Positions 45,211 through 54,445 are shown, counted from the stretch's first letter. The stretch: DNA of 64,000 nt from Flavobacterium nitrogenifigens (GCF_003254565.1 NZ_QJRI01000181.1:248001-312000); one strand, 5' to 3'. Translations and numbers: made by a program. The notes: a model not told the origin generated them from the sequence alone.

Positions 45211-45651
45211 TTAGTTTACTTTTTTACTGCTTTTAACTTCTTTTGTCTCCAAACGACGAACAGATTTGTCTTGCTCATTTGACTCTATAAGTCTATTATG
45301 CAAGCGCTCAGCCATTTTTTCGATGCTGTTGGTAATAGAGTCATAAACCACTTCCATACGTCGGTGTTTTTCTTCTTTTACAGCTTTCAAAACATCTTCG
45401 ACAAAAACTTTATCATATTTTTCGGCAACAGAATCATGTGTATTGGTTAACCTGATTACATAATCGTTACTCAAAATAGTAACTTTAAAATGCTGCTCTT
45501 CATTACTCAAATAATACTTCCCACCCAATTCATCAACATTGATGTCGGTGCTGCTCACTTTTAAAAGCTCAGTAATAATACCATAGATATGACTTTCTAT
45601 TTTGGTATATACTCTTGGCTTCTTTCTAAAAAATTTAAAAGTAAAAAACAT
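45211..45651 (-). CDS. Conserved hypothetical protein, 146 residues
   Basis: No family recognised. No signal peptide or membrane helix. It starts with a basic hydrophobic segment (FFTFKFFRKK), and the C-terminal third is a long charged helix (AVKEEKHRRMEVVYDSITNS) ending in a Lys/Ser tail. Convergent with the GHMP kinase gene 18 bases away. Codon use looks like its neighbours, so I take it as a real gene of unknown role. Confidence 0.6.
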   Translation of the reverse strand: MFFTFKFFRKKPRVYTKIESHIYGIITELLKVSSTDINVDELGGKYYLSNEEQHFKVTILSNDYVIRLTNTHDSVAEKYDKVFVEDVLKAVKEEKHRRMEVVYDSITNSIEKMAERLHNRLIESNEQDKSVRRLETKEVKSSKKVN

Positions 45652-45861
45652 TAAATGATTTATTATTAAAGCTTTTGTTTTGGATATTACTATTTTATTG
45701 TGTGGTAAAAGCCAAAAATATGTTAAAATTAAAAAACGAGCAAATTAACTGTAATATTTTGAAAATCACAAGTTTTTTAAATTAAATTTCGATAATTCCT
45801 ATATACTTTTAGAAAATTAACAGTAAAAAATCATATCCAAATTTCTAACTTTCAAAAAAAG

Positions 45862-45895
45862 AAAACCCGAAACACTTAAAGCGTTTCGGGTTTTT
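45862..45895 (-). terminator. Terminator after ppiD
   Basis: AAAACCCGAAAC (45862-45873) with GTTTCGGGTTTT (45883-45894), perfect 12 bp. Minus strand reads into T's. Confidence 0.8.
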
Positions 45896-45916
45896 ATAAG
45901 ATGGATTACTTTCTAA

Positions 45917-48016
45917 TTAATAATTAAACTGCAATCTGTTATCTTCAATTTTAGCATTGTTTTTCAACGCTGGTAATACTCTGTTTACATCAGATGCGCT
46001 TTGAGCTTTTACTTTCTCTACGTAAGCTGCATGATTAGCAATTGCTGGAGCTTTTACAGTTTTGATGTTTTTTACAACATACACTCCTGTATTTCCTTCA
46101 ATTGGAGCAGAGATTTTGTTTGCAGTTAAAGCAAATGCATTACCAACCACTCTTGGCTCTTGTCCAACTCCACCAGGTAAAACTGGATTATCTAGAGTCA
46201 CATCAGCAGCTTGCTGAACAGCAACTCCAGCAGCTTTAGCGATAGCTTCAAGGCTTGATCCTTGCATTTTAGCTTTCAATAATTCTGCTTTTTTCTTGTT
46301 TTTCAAGATTGGCTCTACATAAGGTCTTGCCATATCAACAGAAACTAAACCTGATTTGTTTTCACCTTTATATTGTGCGATAACGTGTCCAATGTTTGCA
46401 ATTTCAAAACGTTTTACGTCACCTTTGCTTGTTTCTTTATCAAAAGCCCATCTTACAATGTTACGTTGGTTTCCTAATGATCCAAACGCTTCATCCATAG
46501 CTTTTGCATTAACTGGCTGAGCAACTTTTAATCCTAATTCTTTTGCTGCAGCATTGAAGTCTTTATCAGCAGCATCCATTTCAAATTTAGTTGCTAATGT
46601 AAATACTTTATCAGAAGTAGCTTCAGATGGCTCAATTTTTTGAGCAATTGTAGCTAAACGAATTCCGTCTTGTTTATCTGTAATTTTGATAATGTGAAAT
46701 CCGAAAGGAGTTTCAACTAAACCAACTTTACCAATTCCGTTGCTGAATACAAAATCATTGAAAGGTTTTACCATTTGGTTAGGACCAAAATATCCTAAAT
46801 CACCACCTTGCTGTGCAGATGAATCATCAGAACTTGTAAAAGCCAACATCATAAAACTATCTGGATTAGCTTGAACTTGTGCTAAAATTTCTTCCGCTTT
46901 AGCTTTAGCTTCTTCTTTTGTTCTTTTCTCTTTTGGATTTGGAGTTTGAGACCCTTCATAACCAATTAAGATGTGACTAGCTTTTGCATTAACACCAGCT
47001 TTAAATCCTTGAGATTTAGAAATTGCATAGTATCTTCCGTAAACGTATGGTCCGTAGATTGCTCCAGCAGGTAGGCTGAATAATTTGTCAGCATCAACAG
47101 CTGGCAATGCATTTTTAGGAACATAAGTAGAATCGTAAGGAACATCAGAATTTGCGTTTACAAATTCAGCAATGTTTGTAGCGCTTCTGAATCCTGGCAA
47201 TGAATCGTTTTTACCCGTTTTTGCATTGTAAACAACGCTTCCAGATAATAATGCAGTTAATTTAGCTTTAATTTCAGCTTCATCTTCTTTAGAAGCTTTA
47301 TCTTCAACTAATACATATTGGATTTCACGAGTTGCATCTGCTTTGAATTTTTTCTCGTTTTTCTTCATGTAAGCTACAATCTCATCATCAGAGATTTTTA
47401 CTTCACTATCTTTTATAGAAGAATAAGGAGCAGCTGCAAAAGCAAAACTTACTTTATTAGTTTCCATTTCATACTTTAATTTTCCTTCACTAGCAGTTGT
47501 GTAAAGTCCTGATTTGATTAAAGTATTATAGATTTGAAATTTTGCGTTCAATTCAGCATCTTTTTCTTTTTGAGAAATGTATTGCGCTGCTTCTGGATTT
47601 GATTTAAAATAATCTTTGAACTTAACAACATCAAACATTCCTGCTGCGTTTAAGAACATTGGATTTTTACCAATATTTGGATCTGATTTTAAAACCTCTA
47701 AAATGTGTTTTTCACCAACTCTCAATCCTAATTTATCAAATTGTGATGACAATAAAGCGATTGAAACTTCTTGATCCCAAACTCGGTTTGCAGCTTCAGT
47801 GGAAGTTATCCCTTGCCCACTTTTTTCAACATTACTAACTTTAACTCTAAAGTCTTCAAATGAAATATCTTTTCCATCGATGCTTCCTACATCTTTTGAA
47901 CTTTGACCGAATGTTCCTCTTGTGAATAGATCTTGTATTATAAATGCAAATAATGCAAGTGCAATAACTCCTATCAATAAAGCGGAACGCTGTCTAATTT
48001 TTGCTAAAACTGCCAT
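45917..48016 (-). CDS. ppiD: PpiD-like periplasmic peptidyl-prolyl isomerase
   Basis: 699 residues. One N-terminal membrane helix (about 10-30: RSALLIGVIALALFAFIIQD) anchors it to the inner membrane. Then a SurA_N-type chaperone region (about 35-160) and a parvulin domain at about 345-455 with ASHILIGYEG, GGDLGYFGPNQMVKPF and ETPFGFHIIKI. Helps fold outer-membrane proteins as they leave the Sec channel. Single gene between two terminators or promoters. Confidence 0.9.
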   Translation of the reverse strand: MAVLAKIRQRSALLIGVIALALFAFIIQDLFTRGTFGQSSKDVGSIDGKDISFEDFRVKVSNVEKSGQGITSTEAANRVWDQEVSIALLSSQFDKLGLRVGEKHILEVLKSDPNIGKNPMFLNAAGMFDVVKFKDYFKSNPEAAQYISQKEKDAELNAKFQIYNTLIKSGLYTTASEGKLKYEMETNKVSFAFAAAPYSSIKDSEVKISDDEIVAYMKKNEKKFKADATREIQYVLVEDKASKEDEAEIKAKLTALLSGSVVYNAKTGKNDSLPGFRSATNIAEFVNANSDVPYDSTYVPKNALPAVDADKLFSLPAGAIYGPYVYGRYYAISKSQGFKAGVNAKASHILIGYEGSQTPNPKEKRTKEEAKAKAEEILAQVQANPDSFMMLAFTSSDDSSAQQGGDLGYFGPNQMVKPFNDFVFSNGIGKVGLVETPFGFHIIKITDKQDGIRLATIAQKIEPSEATSDKVFTLATKFEMDAADKDFNAAAKELGLKVAQPVNAKAMDEAFGSLGNQRNIVRWAFDKETSKGDVKRFEIANIGHVIAQYKGENKSGLVSVDMARPYVEPILKNKKKAELLKAKMQGSSLEAIAKAAGVAVQQAADVTLDNPVLPGGVGQEPRVVGNAFALTANKISAPIEGNTGVYVVKNIKTVKAPAIANHAAYVEKVKAQSASDVNRVLPALKNNAKIEDNRLQFNY

Positions 48017-48046
48017 TTTATTATCGTTAATTTTATATTCAGTTTG

Positions 48047-48075
48047 CGAAAATACAATTATCTAGTTAATAACAA
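48047..48075 (-). promoter_or_regulatory. Probable ppiD promoter
   Basis: On the minus strand: TTG (complement of 48073-48075), 18-base spacer, then TATTTTCG, a one-mismatch -7 element (complement of 48047-48054), 31 bases before the start codon. Confidence 0.5.
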
Positions 48076-48123
48076 TACAACTAGCGTTTTATTTTCAACA
48101 TTTTTTTTCATTAATTTAAAAAA

Positions 48124-49380
48124 TCACTCTTTAATTGTCAATTTGACTAGTTCTATTTTCTTATTTGAAGCCTCTTCAATAAAAAAATGAAACTTATCTA
48201 TTACAATTTTATCCCCTTTTTGTGGGATTTCTTTTGTATGATGCACAATAAAACCTCCTAATGTGCCATAAGAATCTTCTTCTGGAATCATCAATTTATA
48301 GGTTTCGTTCAGATACTCAACATCTAATCGGGTTGAGAACAAATATTTGCCTTCCCCTATTTCTTCTTCGATCAATTCCTCATCCAAATCGTGTTCGTCT
48401 TCAATTTCACCAAAAAGCTCTTCTACAATATCTTCAATGGTAACAATTCCAGAAGTCCCTCCATATTCATCTAAAACAACAGCAACATTTTTTCGTTTTT
48501 TGATTAATAAATTCAAAACATCTTTAATTAAAATGGTTTCCGGAACAAACTCAACTGTCATTAAAACCGATTTTATTGTTGCAGGCTTTTTAAACAAATC
48601 GAACGAATGAACATACCCCACAATATCATCTAATGAATTTTGGCTTACTATAATTTTAGAATAACCCGTTTCTATAAACAGAGCTTTAAGATCGTCAACT
48701 GTATCAAACAGATCTATATCTACAATTTCTGTTCGAGGCGTCATAATATCGCGCGCCTTTACATTTGAAAATTCTAAAGCATTCTGAAAAATCTGAATTT
48801 CAGAATCTACTTCTTCATCTTCTTCAACAGTACTCATTTGTTCCGTTATATAATTTCCCAACTCTATACGACTAAACAAATGGATTTGATTCCCTTCGGT
48901 TTTAAAGAATTTACTCAACACAAAATCGGCTATCCAAATAAAGAAAGTCGAGATATAATAAAACAATCGGTAGAATAAATACGCTGGAAGCGCCAGAATT
49001 TTAATTAAGGAATTGGCATAAATCTGAAAAAACACTTTCGGAAAAAACTCCGAAGTAAGCAAAACCACAAATGTGGCAAGAAGAGTCTGAATGAGAATAT
49101 TCCACCAATCAGAAAAAACCAATCCAAAATAAGCCATCCAACCTAAAATGAGATCGCCCATAAAAAAACCGTAAATCACCAAGGCCACATTGTTGCCAAT
49201 AAGCATGGCAGCAATAAATTTGGATGGATTTTCGGTTAGTTTGGTTAAGATTCGAGACAGAAAATCGTCTTGTTTCTTTTCTATCTCAAGATAAATTTTG
49301 TTTGCGGATGTAAAAGCGATTTCCATCCCAGAGAAAAAGGCTGCTAGTATTAAACATATTATTATAATACTAATTCCCAT
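48124..49380 (-). CDS. Hemolysin/CorC-type membrane protein (DUF21/CNNM, CBS pair)
   Basis: 418 residues. An N-terminal CNNM/DUF21 membrane domain (about 1-150, with FSGMEIAFTSANKIYLEIEK), then two CBS domains (about 205-330: VKARDIMTPRTEIVDI and KNVAVVLDEYGGTSGIVTIE), then a CorC_HlyC transporter-associated domain (about 345-415, SYGTLGGFIVHH). Same family as GldE of Flavobacterium gliding, but here it is not next to gldD or ssb. Such proteins are implicated in Mg or Co efflux. Last gene of the coaX-lptC group. Confidence 0.88.
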   Translation of the reverse strand: MGISIIIICLILAAFFSGMEIAFTSANKIYLEIEKKQDDFLSRILTKLTENPSKFIAAMLIGNNVALVIYGFFMGDLILGWMAYFGLVFSDWWNILIQTLLATFVVLLTSEFFPKVFFQIYANSLIKILALPAYLFYRLFYYISTFFIWIADFVLSKFFKTEGNQIHLFSRIELGNYITEQMSTVEEDEEVDSEIQIFQNALEFSNVKARDIMTPRTEIVDIDLFDTVDDLKALFIETGYSKIIVSQNSLDDIVGYVHSFDLFKKPATIKSVLMTVEFVPETILIKDVLNLLIKKRKNVAVVLDEYGGTSGIVTIEDIVEELFGEIEDEHDLDEELIEEEIGEGKYLFSTRLDVEYLNETYKLMIPEEDSYGTLGGFIVHHTKEIPQKGDKIVIDKFHFFIEEASNKKIELVKLTIKE

Positions 49381-49382
49381 TT

Positions 49383-49577
49383 TTATTGGTTTTTGTTTCG
49401 ATCGTTATGCTTATTAAGAAATCTTCTCCTAAAGAAAAACATAAAAACAGCCATTCCCGCAATTACAAAATAAAAAGGATAGCTCTCATCTCCTTCATTT
49501 AGCTTTACTATACCATCGTAAGTAAAGAAAACTGCAAAAAGGATGTAAACGTATTGTGTATATTTTAAATACCCCAT
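49383..49577 (-). CDS. Small membrane protein, about 64 residues
   Basis: From the ATG at 49577 (GYLKYTQYVYILFAVFFTYDG) it holds two hydrophobic segments and a basic tail. A longer start at 49613 overlaps lptC by 32 bases and is less likely. No named family recognised. Sits between lptC and the hemolysin-type gene with only a few bases on either side, so it belongs to the same operon. Confidence 0.6.
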   Translation of the reverse strand: MGYLKYTQYVYILFAVFFTYDGIVKLNEGDESYPFYFVIAGMAVFMFFFRRRFLNKHNDRNKNQ

Positions 49578-49581
49578 AATA

Positions 49582-50139
49582 TTATAATTCTTCGTTCGAT
49601 TCAATTTCGCCACTTATTCGCTGCGAATTGATCACTTTAAAATCTTTGCTAAAATCTATTCCTTGACCATAGGAAACGCCTTTTATATCGGTCAATTTAA
49701 ATTTTCTTTCTGTATAAAACCACTCGTTTTTCTGATCGAAATACAATTGTTCGGTCTCTAAAATCTGTCCCGCTTCTGAAGTGATTTTTACTTTTCCTAT
49801 CAAATCAATGATTCCAGTATTTTTATACGAAACAGCATAATTACCTTTTATAAAGGTACGCTTTTGCTTTTTATCATATAAAGTAACATCAATTCCTTTC
49901 GGAAATTCTGTAAAAGGAAAATCAAGATTTGAATAATCCAGCATTTTTGGACTTATCAAAATACCTGTAATGTGCCCAGAATCTGTGTATTTAATATTTA
50001 CAGTATCGGCATCGCTGGCAGGAACAAATTCTGAGAAGTTAATTTTCTGAACTTCTTTAAAATTACTTTCGCATCCAAAAAATAGTGTCACAGCAAAAAC
50101 TGTGACAGCTATGAGACTATATCTTTTTGGTAAATTCAT
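49582..50139 (-). CDS. lptC: LPS export protein LptC
   Basis: 185 residues with an N-terminal hydrophobic stretch carrying a lipobox-like FFGC (Cys24), a feature of Bacteroidota LptC. The body is the beta-jellyroll LptC family: VNIKYTDSGHITGILISPKM, YPFxxx-type FTEFPKGIDVTLYDKKQKRT, and LIGKVKITSEAGQILETEQL. It passes LPS from the inner-membrane transporter to LptA. Lies downstream of an outer-membrane protein gene and coaX. Confidence 0.88.
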   Translation of the reverse strand: MNLPKRYSLIAVTVFAVTLFFGCESNFKEVQKINFSEFVPASDADTVNIKYTDSGHITGILISPKMLDYSNLDFPFTEFPKGIDVTLYDKKQKRTFIKGNYAVSYKNTGIIDLIGKVKITSEAGQILETEQLYFDQKNEWFYTERKFKLTDIKGVSYGQGIDFSKDFKVINSQRISGEIESNEEL

Positions 50140-50190
50140 TTGCCAAATGTAATAAATTGTAATGAGCTTCTAAAAGATATTATATTTTGA

Positions 50191-51420
50191 TTATTGGTAT
50201 TTGCTCTTCACGAACCATTTATCGTTGAAAGAGAAACTCAGGCTAAAATTAACATAATTCTCTTGCACCAAATCAGCTGCAGTTGTACCACGTTTACCAA
50301 ATTCAATTCCGAAATTTACATTTGAAAAAGATCCTGGAATTGGAATTCCTGCTCCCAATGACATTCCGATATCTTTAATTGATTCGTTATTTACAATTAA
50401 GCCAATTTTTTCATATTTCAAACCAGCTCTATACGTAATTCTGCTCATATAACTTGTAAAAGAAGTATAGTTTGGAAGATAATATCCTCCCAGAGCGTAT
50501 TTAGAATAGCTTTCGTACCTTACATTATCAGCCGCATTATAATAATTTCCTAACTGTCCATCTCCTTGAAAAGTCATATTTGCTCCTACAAGCCATTTTC
50601 TAGCTTCTCCAACTCCAAATCCAATACTTAATTTATTTGGAAGTTTTAATTTTGTCGATTCTGTTGGAACTACATAAGGATCTGGATCTCCTTGAACTGA
50701 AATAACTCGTGTATTATCTGAATTTAAATCACTTGCAAAAGAATAACTCAAACTTGAGAATAGGCTCATCTTTTTATAGATCTTTCTCTGGTACATGGTC
50801 CCGAAACTAAATGCCATACCAGACAGTTCTGAAGTATTTACTTCTGCTGTTCCATTTTGAACTCCTGTAACAGCTTCGATACTTGTTGTAGTAATTTTTC
50901 CAAAATTATACTGCGCGTCTACTCCGATATTCCAGTCGTTCATTATTTTATATGATAAACCAAAATATACCTTATTTACACCACCTTTTCCATCAAGCTG
51001 TGAACTCGTTGCCCCTTCTGTTGCAGAATTGTCGTTACGAATTTTGTATCCTACTGAAGTTACAGGAATCAAACCAAATGAAGCACCAAATTTTCCCATT
51101 GGGATTCCTAATGCTAAATAATCAAAAGTAGAACGCTGTGCTTTTTCTGACGCAGAAGTTGTTTTTAAATTTGAAGTCGCAAATGTTCCTCCAACTGTAA
51201 AAGTTGTTTGAATTAAGCTGGCATAACTTGCCGGATTTTCTAAATTTAAGTGAATCGTATCTTGTTCTATTGCAACTCCTGCCATAGATCTGTTTTCAAG
51301 AGTTCCCTTGAATCTCACATCTCCTATTCCGAAAAAAGAATAAGGTGAAGCAGTACCTTGTTGAGCGAATGAAACGAACGATATAAGCAAACAAGCGCTT
51401 AGTATTACTTTTTTAATCAT
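50191..51420 (-). CDS. Outer-membrane protein, OmpP1/FadL-like
   Basis: 409 residues, signal peptide to about 19 (ending VSFAQ). Sequence pattern is that of a beta-barrel: GIGDVRFKGTLENRSMAGVA at the N-terminus, alternating strands, and a C-terminal KWFVKSKYQ. No catalytic motif. The opening is like OmpP1/FadL-type transporters, but only weakly. It overlaps the end of coaX by 8 bases and is followed by lptC, so all are co-expressed. Confidence 0.7.
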   Translation of the reverse strand: MIKKVILSACLLISFVSFAQQGTASPYSFFGIGDVRFKGTLENRSMAGVAIEQDTIHLNLENPASYASLIQTTFTVGGTFATSNLKTTSASEKAQRSTFDYLALGIPMGKFGASFGLIPVTSVGYKIRNDNSATEGATSSQLDGKGGVNKVYFGLSYKIMNDWNIGVDAQYNFGKITTTSIEAVTGVQNGTAEVNTSELSGMAFSFGTMYQRKIYKKMSLFSSLSYSFASDLNSDNTRVISVQGDPDPYVVPTESTKLKLPNKLSIGFGVGEARKWLVGANMTFQGDGQLGNYYNAADNVRYESYSKYALGGYYLPNYTSFTSYMSRITYRAGLKYEKIGLIVNNESIKDIGMSLGAGIPIPGSFSNVNFGIEFGKRGTTAADLVQENYVNFSLSFSFNDKWFVKSKYQ

Positions 51421-52147
51421 TGTCGATTTTATATTGATATGTTTGGCTCAAACTCTCCAGAAGGAAATTTGAATTGGCAAATATGGTATTTTTTAATCGT
51501 TTAGCCAAAAAATCTGCATCACCTCCCGTTAAAATTATGATAAAATTTGAAAACTCTTTGCGATATTCATCGATAAAACCGTCAATCTCATAGACGAAAC
51601 CATTGACAACACCAGAATGTATGGCTTGTGCCGTAGAGTTTCCTACATAAGAATCGGGTTCTTCTAAGGTTAGTAACGGCAGTCTGGCTGTAAAATTATG
51701 CAGTGATTCATATCGCAAACGAAGACCTGGAGATATGGCTCCTCCTAAATAATTGTCATTTTCGTCGATAAAATCGTAGGTAATGCAAGTTCCGGCATCT
51801 ATAACTAAACGGTTTTGTTTAGGAAATTGCAATGTTGCTCCTGCTGCCAAAATCATTCGGTCTATTCCCAAAGTTTTTGGCGTTGCATATTTATTATGGA
51901 AAGGAAAAACATCTTCGTGGGTAAAAAAATGAACTTTGAGTCTATTTTCAAAAGTTAAAAAGGCTTGTTTTTCGATATTTCCTACCGAAGCAACAACCAA
52001 ATCGGAGCATTTTGGATATTTTTCTAAAATTTTTTCAATTTTTTTTTCGAGTTCGTTTTTCTCAAAAACAAAATTTTCGAGAGCAGTATTATCCTCAAAG
52101 ACAGATGCTTTAATTCTGGTATTTCCAACATCGACCGTTAAAATCAT
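51413..52147 (-). CDS. coaX: Type III pantothenate kinase
   Basis: 244 residues from the ATG at 52147, which gives MILTVDVGNTRIKASVFED, the standard N-terminal phosphate motif of CoaX. A start at 52213 would add 22 residues and run towards the tRNA promoter. TPKTLGIDRMILAAGA, VIDAGTCITYDFID (second motif) and GGAISPGLRLRYESLH are all typical. It phosphorylates pantothenate in the first step of CoA synthesis. First gene of the minus-strand group ending in the hemolysin-type gene. Confidence 0.95.
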   Translation of the reverse strand: MILTVDVGNTRIKASVFEDNTALENFVFEKNELEKKIEKILEKYPKCSDLVVASVGNIEKQAFLTFENRLKVHFFTHEDVFPFHNKYATPKTLGIDRMILAAGATLQFPKQNRLVIDAGTCITYDFIDENDNYLGGAISPGLRLRYESLHNFTARLPLLTLEEPDSYVGNSTAQAIHSGVVNGFVYEIDGFIDEYRKEFSNFIIILTGGDADFLAKRLKNTIFANSNFLLESLSQTYQYKIDND

Positions 52148-52200
52148 ATTTCCTTTTTTGCTTTTGCGAAGATACGAATTGATTTTTTCTAAAAAATGTT

Positions 52201-52230
52201 TTGCACAAACCAAAAATGATTATATATTTG
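52201..52230 (+). promoter_or_regulatory. Promoter of tRNA-Phe
   Basis: TTG at 52201-52203, 19-base spacer, TATATTTG at 52223-52230 (perfect -7), 17 bases before the tRNA. Confidence 0.8.
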
Positions 52231-52246
52231 CACCCGCAACAAGCAC

Positions 52247-52319
52247 GGTACCTTAGCTCAGATGGTAGAGCAATGGACTGAAAATCCATGTGTCCCTGGT
52301 TCGATCCCTGGAGGTACCA
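52247..52319 (+). tRNA. tRNA-Phe (GAA)
   Basis: Acceptor arms GGTACCT and AGGTACC pair perfectly. The D arm is GCTC...GAGC, the anticodon stem ATGGA/TCCAT holds loop CTGAAAA with anticodon GAA, and the T loop is TTCGATC. The T stem CCTGG/CCTGG has a central T-T mismatch. CCA is not encoded. A perfect terminator with a GAAA loop follows. Confidence 0.95.
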
Positions 52320-52320
52320 C

Positions 52321-52356
52321 AAAACCCGAATAGAAATATTCGGGTTTTTTGTTTTT
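52321..52356 (+). terminator. Terminator after tRNA-Phe
   Basis: AAAACCCGAATA and TATTCGGGTTTT (12 bp, perfect) with GAAA tetraloop, then T's. Confidence 0.85.
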
Positions 52357-52376
52357 TAATACTTTTCGGTTTTTTT

Positions 52377-52560
52377 AACCGCAAAGAGCGCTAGGATTTA
52401 CGCAAAGGTTCGCAAAGTTTTAACAATTAAACTTTGCGAACCTTTGCGCTTTTTCTTTGTGCCCTTTGCAGTTAAATCCTTTTCAAATTTTCTTTTGTGA
52501 GCCAATTCAAAAAAACCTTGCGAACCTTTGCGCTTTTTCTTTGCGTCTTTGCGGTTAAAT
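52377..52560. repeat. Intergenic array of TTTGCGAA repeats (copy B)
   Basis: A perfect 20-bp inverted repeat lies at 52401-52420 and 52429-52448 (core CGCAAAGGTTCGCAAAGTTT). The stretch 52430-52477 is repeated, with about six differences, at 52514-52560. The outer ends AACCGCAAAG and CTTTGCGGTT also pair. It fills most of the gene-free region before the MHS transporter and is akin to the repeat at 25289-25449. Confidence 0.85.
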
Positions 52561-52599
52561 TCAAAAGTCAACAAATAAATAGTTTTTGTTAAAAAAGTA

Positions 52600-52631
52600 T
52601 TGACTGAATAAAAAAATATCTTCTATATTCG
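52600..52631 (+). promoter_or_regulatory. Promoter of MHS transporter gene
   Basis: TTG at 52600-52602, 21-base spacer, TATATTCG at 52624-52631 (one mismatch to TAnnTTTG), 52 bases before the ATG. Confidence 0.55.
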
Positions 52632-52682
52632 TAAAACTGTATTTTTATATTTCATTCATTAATAAGATCTCAAAGCAGTTTT

Positions 52683-54176
52683 ATGAGCAAAACTTCTACT
52701 AAGGGCATTTGGAAAGTAATTTCGGCCTCTTCTATGGGCACCATGATTGAATGGTATGATTTTTATATTTTTGGCAGCTTGGCTGTCGTTATTTCGACAA
52801 AATTTTTTCCTAGTGACAATCCCACTGCTGCGTTTTTATCTACTTTAGCCACATTTGCTGCCGGATTTGTAGTTCGCCCATTTGGAGCTCTATTCTTCGG
52901 AAGGCTTGGGGACATTATTGGACGCAAATATACTTTTATGGCTACCTTATTATTAATGGGTGGTTCAACCTTTTTAATAGGCTGTATTCCAAGTTATGAA
53001 ACAATTGGCTTTCTGGCTCCTTTATTGGTTTTAATTTTACGCTTACTTCAAGGTCTTGCTCTTGGAGGCGAATATGGTGGTGCAGCGACGTATGTTGCCG
53101 AACATGCGCCAGCAGGAGAAAAAGGATACTGGACTTCTTGGATTCAGACTACTGCTACAGTTGGTTTGTTTATTTCGCTAATGGTTATTCTAGCAACCAA
53201 AAGTATACTTTCTGCAGAAGCTTTTGATTTATGGGGATGGCGTGTTCCTTTTTGGGTTTCGATTGCCATGGTTGGGGTTTCGTATCTCATTAGAAAAAAC
53301 ATGGATGAATCTCCTGTTTTCGCGAAAGCTAAAAAAGAAGGGACAACAAGCACAAATCCGTTAAAGGAAAGTTTTGGAAACCGATACAATTTAAAATTTG
53401 TTCTTTTAGCTTTATTTGGCGCTACTATGGGACAAGGAGTTGTCTGGTATACGGGACAATTTTATGCCATGAGCTTTATGAAAACGGTGATGAATATTGA
53501 CTCTTCGCAAGTTGATGAATTATTAGGAATTGCTCTTTTAATTGGAACTCCATTTTTTATTGTTTTCGGATGGTTGAGCGACAAAGTTGGCCGTAAATAC
53601 ATTATGATGTTCGGAATGCTGATTGCGATACTATCCTATAGACCCATTTATAAGGTAATGTATGATACGACTGACATAAGCAAGAAAACAGAAATTCCTG
53701 AAACTCCAAGAATTTCAACTGAAAACAAAGCTGATGGAAGTTCGGTTACAATTACTGAAAAAAAATATACAGACGGTACATCCGTGGTGGAGAAAAAAAC
53801 GTATTTGAACAAAAAAGATACTCAAACTAGTGTATCAATACTAATCAATTCAAGCGATAAATGGACATTGACCTTCTTAGTTTTTATTCAGGTACTATTT
53901 GTAACCATGGTTTATGGTCCTATTGCGGCATTTTTGGTGGAAATGTTTCCAACCAAAATTAGATATACTTCCATGTCTCTTCCTTATCATGTAGGAAATG
54001 GCATTTTTGGCGGATTGCTCCCTGCCATATCAACTTACTTTGTATCACATGCCAAAACAGCAGGCAAAACCGATTTTTATTTGGACGGATTATGGTATCC
54101 GATAATTATTGCAGGAATCTGCTTTGTAATTGGAATGATTTATATTGACAACAAAAACAAAACTACTCACCTTTAA
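52683..54176 (+). CDS. MFS transporter, metabolite:proton symporter (MHS) type
   Basis: 497 residues, about 12 membrane helices. ASSMGTMIEWYDFYIFGSLA at the start, FVVRPFGALFFGRLGDIIGR, LRLLQGLALGGEYGGAATYV and FGWLSDKVGRKYIMMFG are the MHS family signatures (ProP/ShiA-like). A soluble stretch of about 60 residues (around 335-395, with ETPRISTENKADGSSVTITE) is inserted between two helices and is not in ProP. Substrate unknown; osmoprotectant or organic acid symport is typical of the family. Followed 10 bases later by a small membrane protein. Confidence 0.88.
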   Translation: MSKTSTKGIWKVISASSMGTMIEWYDFYIFGSLAVVISTKFFPSDNPTAAFLSTLATFAAGFVVRPFGALFFGRLGDIIGRKYTFMATLLLMGGSTFLIGCIPSYETIGFLAPLLVLILRLLQGLALGGEYGGAATYVAEHAPAGEKGYWTSWIQTTATVGLFISLMVILATKSILSAEAFDLWGWRVPFWVSIAMVGVSYLIRKNMDESPVFAKAKKEGTTSTNPLKESFGNRYNLKFVLLALFGATMGQGVVWYTGQFYAMSFMKTVMNIDSSQVDELLGIALLIGTPFFIVFGWLSDKVGRKYIMMFGMLIAILSYRPIYKVMYDTTDISKKTEIPETPRISTENKADGSSVTITEKKYTDGTSVVEKKTYLNKKDTQTSVSILINSSDKWTLTFLVFIQVLFVTMVYGPIAAFLVEMFPTKIRYTSMSLPYHVGNGIFGGLLPAISTYFVSHAKTAGKTDFYLDGLWYPIIIAGICFVIGMIYIDNKNKTTHL

Positions 54177-54186
54177 AATTTAAAAA

Positions 54187-54420
54187 ATGAATGCGATTAA
54201 ACAAGTTTTAGGGGCTTTATGGATTGCTTTAGCGGCTGCAGCGGCTTATTTCTGTGTCTTTGAATTTGGTTTGCCTAAACTGCTTTCAGACCAGCAGGAT
54301 GATTTGGTATTTGGCGCCATCATTCTATTTATACTTACACCGCTTATTGTTATGGGCCTAGGAACATTTGGATATTATTCTCTAATTGGAGAATACAACG
54401 ATACAAAAAGAAAAAAATAA
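54187..54420 (+). CDS. Small two-helix membrane protein next to MHS transporter
   Basis: 77 residues: membrane helices at about 8-27 and 42-66, ending in a charged tail YNDTKRKK. Resembles small proteins (DUF6814-like) found beside MHS transporters in Bacteroidota, so it may be an accessory subunit. The name is a weak recall; the gene itself is well supported by tight spacing (10 bases) and strong coding pattern. Confidence 0.65.
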   Translation: MNAIKQVLGALWIALAAAAAYFCVFEFGLPKLLSDQQDDLVFGAIILFILTPLIVMGLGTFGYYSLIGEYNDTKRKK

Positions 54421-54445
54421 ATAAACCCAATCTTGAAAAATTAGA

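Noticed and set aside
48124..49380. Naming this gene gldE
   Set aside because: Same family, but the gldE neighbourhood (ssb, gldD) is absent and the family has several paralogues.
52377..52560. Possible CRISPR array
   Set aside because: Repeats are palindromic, unevenly spaced and differ from each other; no cas genes nearby.
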